A stretch of DNA of 64,000 bases, taken from positions 124,001 through 188,000 of the forward strand of contig NZ_JACHCN010000008.1 of the NCBI RefSeq assembly GCF_014205795.1. Reading direction: 5' to 3'. Every line of letters begins with the position of its first letter. Position 1 is the stretch's first letter. This stretch comes from Rhodanobacter sp. MP7CTX1. Lineage in GTDB: Bacteria; Pseudomonadota; Gammaproteobacteria; Xanthomonadales; Rhodanobacteraceae. Under the pieces are notes generated by a model, which made no database searches, was not told the origin of the DNA, and worked only from the letters and a program-made list of their open reading frames with translations. The position numbers and the translations under genes are program-made. Positions 1 through 9,207 of this stretch are shown in pieces.

Positions 1-1
1 C

Positions 2-154
2 GTGTTGCCGTTCACGGCATTGGGCGCGAAGTTCGGTATGGTCGCGCTGCCGCCGGTGTACTTTGCCTGGATTGCGCTGACCTTGTTCACTTACTGCGTT
101 CTGACCCAGTTGGTGAAGTCAATCTACATCCGTCGCTATGGACGGTGGCTCTGA
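2..154 (+). CDS. C-terminal end of P-type ATPase (MgtA/MgtB-like Mg2+ transporter), partial
   Basis: Only the last 50 codons are inside the window; the frame is open from the left edge to a TGA at 152-154. The peptide (VLPFTALGAKFGMVALPPVY..., ending YIRRYGRWL) has the hydrophobic membrane stretch followed by a short basic tail that closes Mg2+-translocating P-type ATPases of the MgtA/MgtB type, including the typical LTQLVKS segment. Such proteins sit in the inner membrane and import Mg2+ using ATP. The catalytic domains lie outside the window, so the exact ion cannot be confirmed from here. Confidence 0.7.
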   Translation: MLPFTALGAKFGMVALPPVYFAWIALTLFTYCVLTQLVKSIYIRRYGRWL

Positions 155-557
155 TTGGAACGCAGCTCTCTTCCCCAGGGATCTGGCCGACCTGACCGTC
201 TTCGAATAGAGCATGTCGTGCCGGGGTCTACGTTGGGCGAATGCGTCGCAGTAGAGGCGTGGTGGGCAACGTGCCTCTGACGAGGCCCTGCCCCTGAAGT
301 GGTTGTGCTTCGGCAGCGGCACTCATCGAGATTTGGGTGGGGAGATTTCGGTGAGAAGTTCACGAATTGCCAGTGAGTGACTTAAAAATGAAGGCTACCT
401 ACTATAAAAAAATCGTATTCGTCATGTAGGCAACTTGGTGGCGGATGCGCGTTTCAGTGATGGTAGTGAGGAGCTCTTGAAATCAGCGTCCTACCTTAAA
501 AGGTCAACTCGTTGGTTGGGTGGGCACTCTAGTTCTCAATTCTGGGGAGGGGAAAAA

Positions 558-3500
558 ATGTCATATTTTTGTCGTAGCGGCTTGCTCGCTACAAGTTTTT
601 TATTGCTCGGCGGTGGGGTGCCGCTGGGTGCGCACGCGGCCAACGCGCCGCCTACACCGGCTTTTGCGCCGGATACGGCTCGGATCACCGAGGCGGTTGA
701 CAATACTCATCTGGTTGCCGTGAAGGGCAGCCGGTCGCTGCGGACGCTCACCGCCACTGACGCTGGCGCGCTGCCGGATAGCAAGCCGATCCGCAACATG
801 AACCTGATGCTGAAGCGCAGTGCGGACAAGCAGAGCCGCTTCGACGCGTACGTCAATCAGCTGAACAACCCCGCCTCGCCGAACTATCACAAGTGGCTGA
901 CCGCCAAGCAGGTCGGCAGCATGTTTGGTCCGGCGCAGTCGGATATCGACAAGGTCACGACATGGCTGGCCTCACAGGGCCTGACTGTCAATGGCGTCTA
1001 TCCCTCGGGCACGAGGATCAGCTTCTCGGGCACCCCTTCGGCAGTGAACCGTGCCTTTCATACCCAGCTGCACAGCTTCAAGAGCAACGGCGAATCGCAT
1101 TTCGCCAACGTCAGCGAGCAGCAGATTCCCGCCGCGCTAGCCCCCGTCGTCGCGGGTGTCGCCTCACTGGACAACTTTTTCCCGAAGCCGCAGTACCGCA
1201 ATGTCGGTGTGGTCAGCAAGGACAAGCGCAGCGGAAAGTGGAAGCAGGTGTCCACCAGTCCGGACTTCACTGTGCCGCCCGGCGGCCTTCCGCAGGATTC
1301 CCAAACGGCCTATGACGTGGTGCCGGCGGACTTCAACAAGATCTATAACGTCGAGCCATTGTGGACCCAGTCCACGCCGATCCGCGGCGCTGGCCAGACG
1401 GTCGCGGTGCTGGAACGCACGGATGTGCAACCCGCTGATATCGCGACGTTCCGCAGTGCATTCCTGCCGGCGGATGCCCAAGGCGTCGTCAGTTATGTGA
1501 ATCCGCAGGCAAGCTATGTTGAGGCGCCGGGAGGGCTTTCGTTCGGCGCCTGCAATGATCCGGGCCTGAATGGCGACGAGGCCGAAGCGGCACTGGATGC
1601 CGAGTGGATCGGTGCGGCCGCACCGGATGCAAACGTCCTCTTTGCCTCGTGCGACGACACCAACAGCCCGGAATTCGGTCCGTTCACCGCGGCGCTGGCT
1701 TTGCTCAACAGTGCTGACGGTACCCCGCCACCGCCGGTGTTCAGCCTCAGCTACGGCGAATGCGAAGTCCTCAGCATCACCAACGTGGTCAATGACGCCG
1801 GCGAGCTGTGGGAGCTGGCCGCGTCTGAAGGCGTGACGGTATTTGTGGCGTCGGGCGACGCCGGCTCCGTCGGTTGCGATCAGAACCAGAGTGCGGCGAC
1901 GTTCGGCATCAACGTCAATGCGATGTCCTCGACACCATGGAACGTCTCCGTGGGCGGTACCGACTTCGACGACTATGGCAAGCAGAACAACTACTGGACC
2001 TCGACGAACCTGACCAATGGCCTGTCGGCGATCAGCTATGTCCCGGAGCAGACCTGGAACGATTCCTGCGCCAGCAGCAAGCTCGATGCGGTCTTGAAAC
2101 TCAGCGATGGCGTGACCGCGTGCAACACGGCGACCGGTCAGCAGTTCATGAATACGGCGGGCGGCAGCGGTGGTCCCAGCGTCTTCTGGTCGCAGCCTGC
2201 CTGGCAGGCCGGCGTCTACGGTGTTCCAGCCAACGCCACTACCCGTATGCAGCCAGATCTGTCCCTGTTTGCGGCCAATGGTCTGTACGGTCATGCGTTG
2301 GTGTTCTGCATGTCCGATCCGAACGCCGGTGGCACGACCTGCGACTACAGCAATCCAGACAACGTGCTGTTCAACAGTGCCGGTGGTACATCGTTCGCCG
2401 CACCGGCGATGGCGGGCGTCCAGGCGCTGATCAACCAGGCAACCGGTCAGAGCAACGGTCTGATCACGCCGACGCTGTATGCCCTCGCCGCGAAGGAATA
2501 TGGCACGAACGAATCGCCGAATTTCGCCTCGTTGAATGCGTGCAATTCATCCAGCGGCGCGGCGATCGGCAGCACCTGCGTGTTCAACGACGTCACCCAG
2601 GGTGACAACAATGAGCCCTGCTATGCAGGCACGTCCGACTGCTACTCGGGTGCGCTGGGTAATCAGTTCGGCGTCGTGAGCCATGGCGGCGATGTCACGC
2701 TCGCACCGGCGTGGAAGACGAACGTAGGCTACGACTATGCAACCGGCCTGGGCAGCATCAACGCGACCAACCTGGTCAACGCGGTGGTCAAATACAACCA
2801 GGCGGCCAAGCGTGGGTATGCGGCACCGGGCGACTTCCTGTCCTCGTACTTTCCCGGAACCGATGGCAATAGCGATATCGCCCTGGTCGATCCCGTGCAG
2901 GGCATTTTCACCGGCATCTCCATGAAAGGCAGTGTTGCGATACGTACCCAGTCGCAGGCGGTTGCCAAGGGCTATACGGCCCTTCCCGGCTTCTTTTATC
3001 CGCACATCAACAGTAACGTTGGCGGTGGATCGTCGCTGGCTCTGACGTTGTTCAATCTGGCCAGCCTCGCCTGGACGGGGCCGGACAATCAGCTCTATGT
3101 GTGGCTCTCCGATGGCGATGGTTCCAGCGCTGGTTACCTACGGCATGCCGTAGGTAGTCCCTATCCGGCGGGCTGGACACTGGTGGGCGCAGGCGACTTC
3201 AACGGACCCGATGGCACGGGTGTCACCAGATCTGACTTGCTCTGGCGTAACGACAGCACCGGTCAGATCGGCTGGTGGCAGCTGAACGTGGGACTCCTCT
3301 TCCGTCAGCATGCATTTGAAGTGAAATTCTCCAATGACGTCTCGCCGATAATGAGTGCCGCATCCGGCTACGTGCCCACCATCGCGGACGTCAACGGTGA
3401 TGGCTATGCCGATATCGTGTGGACCAACCCCAACAACAACAGCGTCTATGTCTGGATCAACAACCAGGCAGGTGATTTCGTCCGCCGCCAGATCCAGGAC

Positions 3501-3887
3501 CATCCGGCAGGTTTCACCCTGTACGGTGCCGGCGATATCACGGGCACCGGCAAGACGGATCTGATCTGGACCAACCCGACTAGCAACCAGATGTCCTGGT
3601 GGGTCATGAATGGGTTCAACGTGGTCGATCAGCAAACGCGCAGCGTGGCTCCGGGCTACACGATGTCCAGCATCGCGGACTACGACGGCGACGGTCTGGC
3701 CGATATCCTGTGGGTCGGTACCGCTGGCGATGTTTACGAGTGGCAGAGCAACGGCAGCAGTTTCACGTCGCTCCGCGTTAGCGACACCACCGGTGCACCG
3801 ATTGTCATTCCTGCGGGTGCCAAGGTGCAGCCGATTCGTCTGCAAGGCACGATTGCCTCGGGTGGCGTAGACACGGGCGGGCTGTAA
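558..3887 (+). CDS. Secreted S53 family peptidase (sedolisin/kumamolisin type) with C-terminal FG-GAP/VCBS repeats
   Basis: The 1109-aa protein starts at ATG 558, preceded by a purine-rich ribosome site (ggggaggggaaaaa); a longer TTG-started frame from 435 lacks these signs. Residues 1-27 form a signal peptide ending LGAHA. Residues about 50-200 match the Pro-kumamolisin activation domain, which is cleaved off on maturation. The catalytic domain shows the Glu/Asp pair in EAALDAEW (about residue 343), the oxyanion Asp in ASGDAGS and the nucleophile Ser612 in GGTSFAAP, so the Ser-Glu-Asp triad is complete. Residues about 800-1085 hold repeated calcium-binding loops of the type DVNGDGYADIVW and YDGDGLADILW, probably a small beta-propeller or adhesion module. 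It is expected to act outside the cell as an acid-active endopeptidase. It appears monocistronic, ending at a strong terminator. Confidence 0.92.
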   Translation: MSYFCRSGLLATSFLLLGGGVPLGAHAANAPPTPAFAPDTARITEAVDNTHLVAVKGSRSLRTLTATDAGALPDSKPIRNMNLMLKRSADKQSRFDAYVNQLNNPASPNYHKWLTAKQVGSMFGPAQSDIDKVTTWLASQGLTVNGVYPSGTRISFSGTPSAVNRAFHTQLHSFKSNGESHFANVSEQQIPAALAPVVAGVASLDNFFPKPQYRNVGVVSKDKRSGKWKQVSTSPDFTVPPGGLPQDSQTAYDVVPADFNKIYNVEPLWTQSTPIRGAGQTVAVLERTDVQPADIATFRSAFLPADAQGVVSYVNPQASYVEAPGGLSFGACNDPGLNGDEAEAALDAEWIGAAAPDANVLFASCDDTNSPEFGPFTAALALLNSADGTPPPPVFSLSYGECEVLSITNVVNDAGELWELAASEGVTVFVASGDAGSVGCDQNQSAATFGINVNAMSSTPWNVSVGGTDFDDYGKQNNYWTSTNLTNGLSAISYVPEQTWNDSCASSKLDAVLKLSDGVTACNTATGQQFMNTAGGSGGPSVFWSQPAWQAGVYGVPANATTRMQPDLSLFAANGLYGHALVFCMSDPNAGGTTCDYSNPDNVLFNSAGGTSFAAPAMAGVQALINQATGQSNGLITPTLYALAAKEYGTNESPNFASLNACNSSSGAAIGSTCVFNDVTQGDNNEPCYAGTSDCYSGALGNQFGVVSHGGDVTLAPAWKTNVGYDYATGLGSINATNLVNAVVKYNQAAKRGYAAPGDFLSSYFPGTDGNSDIALVDPVQGIFTGISMKGSVAIRTQSQAVAKGYTALPGFFYPHINSNVGGGSSLALTLFNLASLAWTGPDNQLYVWLSDGDGSSAGYLRHAVGSPYPAGWTLVGAGDFNGPDGTGVTRSDLLWRNDSTGQIGWWQLNVGLLFRQHAFEVKFSNDVSPIMSAASGYVPTIADVNGDGYADIVWTNPNNNSVYVWINNQAGDFVRRQIQDHPAGFTLYGAGDITGTGKTDLIWTNPTSNQMSWWVMNGFNVVDQQTRSVAPGYTMSSIADYDGDGLADILWVGTAGDVYEWQSNGSSFTSLRVSDTTGAPIVIPAGAKVQPIRLQGTIASGGVDTGGL

Positions 3888-3938
3888 AATTTCACACGAC
3901 CACCGGGCGATGCCTGGTGGTTCGTGGTGTTGAAGCAA

Positions 3939-3965
3939 GGCCGGGCAGCGATGCCCGGCCTTTTT
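3939..3965 (+). terminator. Rho-independent terminator after the S53 peptidase
   Basis: A perfect 9-bp stem (GGCCGGGCA / TGCCCGGCC) with a GCGA loop is followed directly by five T residues, about 50 bp after the peptidase stop codon. The bases from here to 4338 hold no convincing gene: no frame has good composition and only short shadows are open. Confidence 0.88.
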
Positions 3966-4338
3966 CTTGTTGGGGACTTTGTCGATCCCGGGCAAATCTT
4001 TTGCCAGGCTAAATTCGAGGTAGCCTTGCCACGCTGTGTCCACAACTCGGTGTGCATGGGTTGCCAGCTGAGTTGGCTACGGCAACACACTTGCCATCTC
4101 GCTCTACATGAAGCTGGGAGCGCGCACAGACGCTTTGCACTTTGATATCGCCATGGCTGACGGCCATGGCAATGCACAGCATCCGATCGCAGTTTGCGCA
4201 GCGCCCGGTCTGGGCATCAGGCAGACCAGGGCGAGGTGTCGCGCCGAAGCCGCGCCATCAAGCGGCTGCGCCGGTGGCGGGACATTGAGCGACCTGCCAA
4301 AGTGAGGCTCGCCTAAGGGTGCACGAGGAGGGGGTGCC

Positions 4339-5493
4339 GTGGCAGTTTCTGCATTTAAGGGGTCGAGGCTTCGAGCAATTTTGAAGACAAAACGGATTGT
4401 CGGGCAACCATGCTCGTCGTCGGCGATTCACACGTTCGTTCGATCCGGCATCGCGGTACTCCTTTGGCTCGGACTGTCGCCAGCCGTATCCGCGGCGGCA
4501 ACTCAAACGGCGGTCGCTGAAATTGCGGAGCAATTCGACAACCACCCACTGATCATGATCGGGGAGCTGCATCGCAGCAGGGAAATACACGCTTTCCTGC
4601 AGCAGATGCTTCGCGACCCAGTGTTTATCTGCAGAGCGGACGACATCGTTGTCGAATTCGGAAACTCGCGCCTGCAACATCTGGCGGACACCTATATTTC
4701 AGGTGGCAACGTCACGCAAACCCAACTGCAAAGTTTATGGCGGGAGACGGCGGTGCCGCTCACATGGAATTCGCCTCTCTACCAGCAATTCTACGAAACC
4801 GCACGCGACATCAATGAGAAGCACCTCTGCACGCATTCCATTCGAGTCGTGCTTGGGGATCCGCCGCTGGATTGGTCGAAAATCAAAACCGTAAAAGACT
4901 ACGCACGGTTTACCGACCGCGACGGCAGTTATGCCGATGTCGTCGAGCGAGAAGTCCTCTCCAGACATCATCGCGCGTTGCTGGTGGCCGGAGAGCTGCA
5001 TGCGATGAAACAGCTACCCAAAGACTATCAAAGCCAACCCGAGGACCCGACCGTCGCCCAGCGCATCGAGCGCAAGTACCCTGGCGCGCTGTTCAGTATT
5101 GTGTCCGTGCCCTTGCCGAATGCCGCAAAAGCCCTGAGCCTGGGGCCGGCCCCAAGCTTCAGCGTCGTGCGGGGAAGCGCGCTGGAGCACGCGGACTTTC
5201 AGTTGACCGACTACGACGCCACGGTGACGCTGGCTTCCGTCAACGGGAAGGAGGTCTGGAAACTGGAACCCGCCAAGCATTGGCCACCGATGGGCAACGT
5301 CGTCGATGGACTTTTGTATGTCGGTGGCAATCACAGCTTGTATCCCTCGCCAACGATTTATTTGGACCCGGTTTATCAGCGGGAGCTTCGCCGCCGCGCC
5401 TTGATCATCAAGAACTACAACGGTCAGGATTTCATGCCGGGAATTGATGAGCTTGTGAAGGAAGGTAAGGCCTTGGAGAAGAACAGCCATTGA
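4339..5493 (+). CDS. Exported protein of unknown function, possibly TraB/ChaN/erythromycin-esterase-like fold
   Basis: The frame encodes 384 aa from GTG 4339, preceded by a good ribosome site (gaggaggggg). An N-terminal basic region is followed by a hydrophobic stretch at about residues 34-52 ending VSAAATQ, consistent with a signal peptide with a long n-region. The visible motifs GELHRSREIH, DDIVVEFG and VAGELHAMK resemble the spaced GE-H and E motifs of the ChaN/TraB/EreA-like clan, which bind haem or act as hydrolases; this is a weak fold-level inference, not a family assignment. The gene stands alone between a terminator upstream and a weak ORF downstream. An alternative start at an internal codon nearer the signal peptide is possible. 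Confidence 0.7.
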   Translation: MAVSAFKGSRLRAILKTKRIVGQPCSSSAIHTFVRSGIAVLLWLGLSPAVSAAATQTAVAEIAEQFDNHPLIMIGELHRSREIHAFLQQMLRDPVFICRADDIVVEFGNSRLQHLADTYISGGNVTQTQLQSLWRETAVPLTWNSPLYQQFYETARDINEKHLCTHSIRVVLGDPPLDWSKIKTVKDYARFTDRDGSYADVVEREVLSRHHRALLVAGELHAMKQLPKDYQSQPEDPTVAQRIERKYPGALFSIVSVPLPNAAKALSLGPAPSFSVVRGSALEHADFQLTDYDATVTLASVNGKEVWKLEPAKHWPPMGNVVDGLLYVGGNHSLYPSPTIYLDPVYQRELRRRALIIKNYNGQDFMPGIDELVKEGKALEKNSH

Positions 5494-5555
5494 GTGATGC
5501 GTTTTGAGGCCGATGGCTGCGGGCTCAGTCAGACAATTTTGACGGGCCGTAAAAG

Positions 5556-5936
5556 GTGATGAATTGCGCCGAAGTCCAGACCTTGGTGGTTCTGACCACC
5601 ATCGCGCTCGCGATCTATGGCGTGTTCGTCTTCAAGCATCAGATAATAGGTGTCAGCAGCACGCGGGATACTGTGCGGGCGAACTTCCAATTCCAGCTGC
5701 AACTGATGCTCGAGCCACGCGCTACCAGCACTTTTGCTTCGAAAACACTGACATATCAGGCCCGCGTGAAAGCAATCCCACGACTACCACCGAGCCAAGA
5801 TCATTCGCGAGAGTCAATCATCTTGTTTCATGTAGTTTTTCGTAGCACGAAGCTACTTGTCGTGTTGATTTCACCGCCTTGCATTTTGAAAGCACTCCTG
5901 GCGTTGGCTGGCCCCGTTGTAGGCGATCGTATCTGA
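5556..5936 (+). CDS. Doubtful small ORF coupled to the next gene
   Basis: The frame encodes 126 aa from ATG 5556 with AAAGGTG just upstream, and its TGA stop overlaps the ATG of the next gene as TGATG, which is a translational-coupling arrangement. The first 30 residues could form one membrane helix (LVVLTTIALAIYGVFVF), but the rest has no recognisable domain and poor codon composition. It may be only a leader region. I see no homology I can name. Confidence 0.22.
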   Translation: MMNCAEVQTLVVLTTIALAIYGVFVFKHQIIGVSSTRDTVRANFQFQLQLMLEPRATSTFASKTLTYQARVKAIPRLPPSQDHSRESIILFHVVFRSTKLLVVLISPPCILKALLALAGPVVGDRI

Positions 5937-7525
5937 TGACCGTAACCGCGAGTTCCCTTTGCAGAGAGTCCCGATTCGATGGCTGTGCGGCATGGTTACG
6001 CCACCTGGCAATGGTCCTCCTTGCTGCGGTCATAGCCTTCGCAACATTTCTGGCCGAACGCCACTGGGGTTTCGGTCTTGCCGATGAAAGCTATCTTTGG
6101 TACGGCACACAGCGCCTGCTTCAGGGTGAGGTACCTGTACGCGACTTCATGTCCTATGACCTTGGTCGCTATGCACTGGCTGGTGCCTGGATGTGGCTGG
6201 AAGGCGACAGCGGTATTCTGGCACTGCGTGATCTGTTGGGTTTGGTGACGGTAGTCGGCGTCGTACTGGCCTCGATGCTGGTTGTGCGTGCGAAGCGACT
6301 CGATGGTGAAAGTGCTTGGCGAATTGTCCCGGTGGCACTGCTCTTTGCGCTGTGGATGGCTCCGCGTTACAAAGTATTCGACCTGACAGCTTCGATCGTA
6401 CTGGTTGCCGGCATTAGCTGGATGTTGGCACGACCGAATCGCGCGCGGTTCTTCGGACTGGGTCTGCTGATTGGATTGCTTGCCGTGTTGGGGCGCAATC
6501 ATGGTGTCTATGCCGTCATGGCAACGGGCCTTGCCTGTGCCTGGCTCATTCGTCATGGAGAATTGCCGTGCTGGTGGCGTGCGTTTGGTTCGCTCCTTGC
6601 GGGGCTTGCTCTGGGTTACGCTCCGGTCTGGGTCGGTATGCTCTTGATCCATGGATTCGTTGCGGCGATGTGGCAGAGCGTGCTGCTCATGTTCTATCAG
6701 GGCGCGACCAACCTGCCGCTGCCGGTGCCATGGCCCTGGAAAAGCTTGTCTGCCAGTCACCCGGATATCGGGACGTTAATAGCAGGATGCTTTTTCGTGG
6801 GTCTGCTGATGTTCGATGTGACTGGAGTGCTGCTGCTTTCGTTGCGAAAACGTAGCGCGTGGATGTCACCGGTCTTCATCGCGGCAGTTTGTACATCCAT
6901 CCCATATACACACTATGCCTTTTCACGTGCAAATATCAGTCACCTCAGTCATGGCGTGATGCCGATGCTGATTGGCCTGTTAGCTGCATGCAACGGCATT
7001 CAGTCACAAACGGCTCGGCGCTACTTTCTGCCCCCACTGCTGCTGGCATTGTCCATGCCGACGGCATTGCGCCTGCATCCACGTTACGATGCCTTGCAAT
7101 ACGGTGATCACTGGCGCCGCGTGAGCATTGGTGCTGATGCGCTGATGCTGTCACCACAGGAGGCATCCAGCGTTGATCTGATCGAGCACTTGCGCAGCAC
7201 CAACCATGCCCAGGGCCCAGTGTTTTTTGCTCCGCTTTGGCCTGGAGCTTATTCACTCTATGAACAGCGCTCCCCGGTGTGGGAGATACTGCCTTTGGTT
7301 ATGCGCCCCATCGCCCTTCAGGAAGAAGAAATTGCGCGGCTACGCGCAGCACGAATCAGCATGGCCGTTATTCTCGATACGTCAATCGACGGTCGCGATG
7401 TGTTGCGGTATCGGAATAATCATTCATTGATATTCGACTATCTAAGTCGTTGCCTCACCCTTCGGCCACCGTCACTGGAGTCCCCTCTCGTGTTGGTATT
7501 CGATGGACCCCTCCACTGCAACTGA
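5936..7525 (+). CDS. Polytopic membrane protein, probable GT39/GT83-like glycosyltransferase
   Basis: The protein has 529 aa from ATG 5936 and about ten hydrophobic segments, the first at residues 22-40. Just after this first helix the sequence ADESYLWYGTQRLLQGEVPVRD carries the acidic pair and aromatic residues found in the first periplasmic loop of polyprenyl-phosphate-dependent glycosyltransferases of the PMT/ArnT superfamily. Such enzymes transfer a sugar from a lipid carrier on the outer face of the inner membrane. A soluble C-terminal part follows the last helix, as is usual for the family. The substrate cannot be read from the sequence. A longer TTG-started version from 5879 is less likely. 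Confidence 0.7.
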   Translation: MTVTASSLCRESRFDGCAAWLRHLAMVLLAAVIAFATFLAERHWGFGLADESYLWYGTQRLLQGEVPVRDFMSYDLGRYALAGAWMWLEGDSGILALRDLLGLVTVVGVVLASMLVVRAKRLDGESAWRIVPVALLFALWMAPRYKVFDLTASIVLVAGISWMLARPNRARFFGLGLLIGLLAVLGRNHGVYAVMATGLACAWLIRHGELPCWWRAFGSLLAGLALGYAPVWVGMLLIHGFVAAMWQSVLLMFYQGATNLPLPVPWPWKSLSASHPDIGTLIAGCFFVGLLMFDVTGVLLLSLRKRSAWMSPVFIAAVCTSIPYTHYAFSRANISHLSHGVMPMLIGLLAACNGIQSQTARRYFLPPLLLALSMPTALRLHPRYDALQYGDHWRRVSIGADALMLSPQEASSVDLIEHLRSTNHAQGPVFFAPLWPGAYSLYEQRSPVWEILPLVMRPIALQEEEIARLRAARISMAVILDTSIDGRDVLRYRNNHSLIFDYLSRCLTLRPPSLESPLVLVFDGPLHCN

Positions 7526-7537
7526 TACGCGCTGCCC

Positions 7538-7690
7538 ATGGACAAAGTATCTTTCATCGCGCCTCCCTCAAGTATGAAATCTTCGATTTTCAAGCTCCAG
7601 GGCGAATTGCTTCCTGATGCCGAAGCTTCGGTGGCGCCGTTGGCACCGCGCCAAATTCGCCCAGGCACGGTGGTCGCGGTTGACGGTTAA
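7538..7690 (+). CDS. Possible 50-aa small protein
   Basis: A short frame opens at ATG 7538, 13 bp after the preceding glycosyltransferase-like gene, and runs to TAA 7688-7690. The peptide contains FKLQGELLPDAEASVAPLAP, which has credible composition but no family I recognise. There is no strong ribosome site. It could also be a remnant. Confidence 0.25.
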   Translation: MDKVSFIAPPSSMKSSIFKLQGELLPDAEASVAPLAPRQIRPGTVVAVDG

Positions 7691-7773
7691 ACGACCTGGC
7701 AAGCGCGGTGGCATGAAAGTAGAGGAACAAGGATGGCGATTGCCCTTTCAAATGATGCGTGGCATCGATGAGC

Positions 7774-8181
7774 TCATTTGCTACCAGGGAAGAATTCGGT
7801 GTGGGTCTCGGCCGTTCGCCCGAAGTAAAGGACACGCTTGCCGGGAAAGGACACGAGGTAGCCCGCGCAGCCGGCGCCCGTGACTGCCTTGCAGAAACCG
7901 CCATACGTATAGCCGGCAACCCGCCGCTGGGCATCTCGGATGGCTTGGCGAACAACCTCCACGTCAAATTGCTCGGCAATGGGATGGCCGACCTGCGCGG
8001 CTTTGAGCTGGACCAGGTCGCCATCCGGTAGGTAGTACGTGATGCTGCCTTGGCGGAAGTCCACCAGGTAGCCATCGAAGCCAGCCGCGATGAGCGTCTG
8101 CACGATCTGGGGGAACGTCATGCTGCCGGACTCGGCGCCGTTCATACATGACTGGGCCATGTCTTGAAGTTGCTGTTTCAT
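7774..8181 (-). CDS. DUF1398 family protein (YbcV-like)
   Basis: The protein has 135 aa. I chose the ATG at 8181 (MKQQLQDMAQ...) because GAGG lies 6 bp before it; a start at 8199 would add six residues. The sequence with FPQIVQTLIAAGFDGYLVDF, ITYYLPDGD and the C-terminal AETHTEFFPGSK matches the small DUF1398 family (E. coli YbcV), whose biochemical role is not known. The last third of a related gene is present again at 21526-21650, so this family has been duplicated and partly lost in this genome. The gene is followed upstream on the same strand by the MarR regulator at 8218-8687, possibly one operon. Confidence 0.82.
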   Translation of the reverse strand: MKQQLQDMAQSCMNGAESGSMTFPQIVQTLIAAGFDGYLVDFRQGSITYYLPDGDLVQLKAAQVGHPIAEQFDVEVVRQAIRDAQRRVAGYTYGGFCKAVTGAGCAGYLVSFPGKRVLYFGRTAETHTEFFPGSK

Positions 8182-8217
8182 GGATAACCTCGTTGCCATT
8201 CGGCAATCGCGTCTTCT

Positions 8218-8687
8218 TTAGCTAGTGGGGGTGTCCCGCAGGTCTTTGGCCTTGGCGACTCGCTGCATCAGTACCATGAGCATCGAGCGCTCGCTCGCGC
8301 TGAGGTCGGCGAAGAACTCCTCATCATTGGCATCGGCCAGTGCCGCGAGCACAGGCACAGCTCTCTGCCTTTTCGGGTGAGGGCCAACGTGTGCGCCCGG
8401 CCGACCTGCTCGTGGGCGATACAGGTAAGCAGCTTCTTCGCGAGCAGGCGGTCGGACAATTTACTGATGGCGCCACGCGTGATGCCTGGCGTTTCCGCCA
8501 ATGGGCTCGGCGATACGTCCTCTCGTGAAATGAGCGCGCGCAGGAACACCCATTCGGCAACGGTCACACCTGCGTCCCCGACCTTGCGGGCAAAGGCCTG
8601 TGACACATGGTTAGACACCAGACGCAACCAATAGCCGAGGTGGGTGATGAGATCAGAGGTTTGGTTATGGGTCGACATTGGCGCCAT
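8218..8687 (-). pseudogene. MarR family transcriptional regulator with an apparent 1-base frameshift
   Basis: As read, the frame from ATG 8687 (AGGA ribosome site) gives a normal MarR winged-helix N-terminal part (residues about 30-105: VAEWVFLRAL, GAISKLSDRLLAKKLL, AHTLALTRKGRE) and then turns into nonsense ending at 8268. In another frame the expected C-terminal dimerisation helix continues without a break, AVPVLAALADANDEEFFADL and on to LRDTPTS, ending at a TAA at 8218-8220. The break is at about 8358, where GAGCTG is followed by TGCCTG; one missing G would restore LVPVLAALAD. MarR proteins bind DNA as dimers and usually repress themselves and a neighbour. Either the gene is broken or there is a sequencing error. 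Confidence 0.8.
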
Positions 8688-8707
8688 CTAGTTTCCTAGT
8701 AAACGAG
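8688..8707. promoter_or_regulatory. Probable MarR operator (autoregulatory palindrome)
   Basis: The 20-bp CTAGTTTCCTAGTAAACGAG is a near-perfect dyad (about 16 of 20 positions symmetrical, half-sites AGTTT / AAACG around CCTAG) and covers the ribosome site of the MarR gene. Size, symmetry and position fit the operators of MarR proteins, so autoregulation is inferred. Confidence 0.55.
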
Positions 8708-8859
8708 ATACGCCTGGGTTGAAAGTCAATGACCAACGGACGCGGCATCAGCCACGTGTATCTGCAAGGCGCAGGAGCGTGATGGGCGGTGATTCAAAGC
8801 GATACGCGAGATCGCGACCTCGCACTTGCCAGTGTTCGCCGCATAGTCACCGCGCAGAA

Positions 8860-9207
8860 TTATTTGGCCTCGACACTCAGGAGGTGGGCACGGCTCACGT
8901 TTCCAGGTGCGCGCGCGTGGAATTTCCATGTCTGGCCGGGCTCAAGGTCGTGCACCTCATCCACAGCCAGTCCAATTCCGCGCCCCGTCGCGTCAAACAA
9001 CCTGAAACGGACCTTGGCTACGCGAACCGGTGCTCGGCTGACATTGGTCAACGTCCCCACCACCTTATTGCGACCGGGCGTTATGTCCCGCTCAACACGG
9101 AACGAATCGACTCGAACGCGATGTTTCAAAGGCTCGCCGGCAAAGGCGGCCGATGAGGCCAATCCAGAAACAAGCAACAACAGAGGTACGGCGAAACGGA
9201 GCTTCAT
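8860..9207 (-). CDS. Exported FxLYD-like domain protein
   Basis: The protein has 115 aa with a clear signal peptide (MKLRFAVPLLLLVSGLASSA..FAG). The mature part, VVGTLTNVSRAPVRVAKVRF followed by LFDATGRGIG and LEPGQTWKF, matches the immunoglobulin-like FxLYD domain found in small secreted or lipid-anchored proteins of unknown role. It stands alone between the MarR gene and the cytochrome P460 gene, both on the same strand but separated by more than 150 bp. The 224 bases from 9208 to 9431 hold nothing I recognise. Confidence 0.7.
   Translation of the reverse strand: MKLRFAVPLLLLVSGLASSAAFAGEPLKHRVRVDSFRVERDITPGRNKVVGTLTNVSRAPVRVAKVRFRLFDATGRGIGLAVDEVHDLEPGQTWKFHARAPGNVSRAHLLSVEAK

Noticed and set aside
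1164..2294. 376-codon minus-strand frame inside the S53 peptidase gene
   Set aside because: Antisense shadow of a well supported peptidase; no domain or ribosome site.
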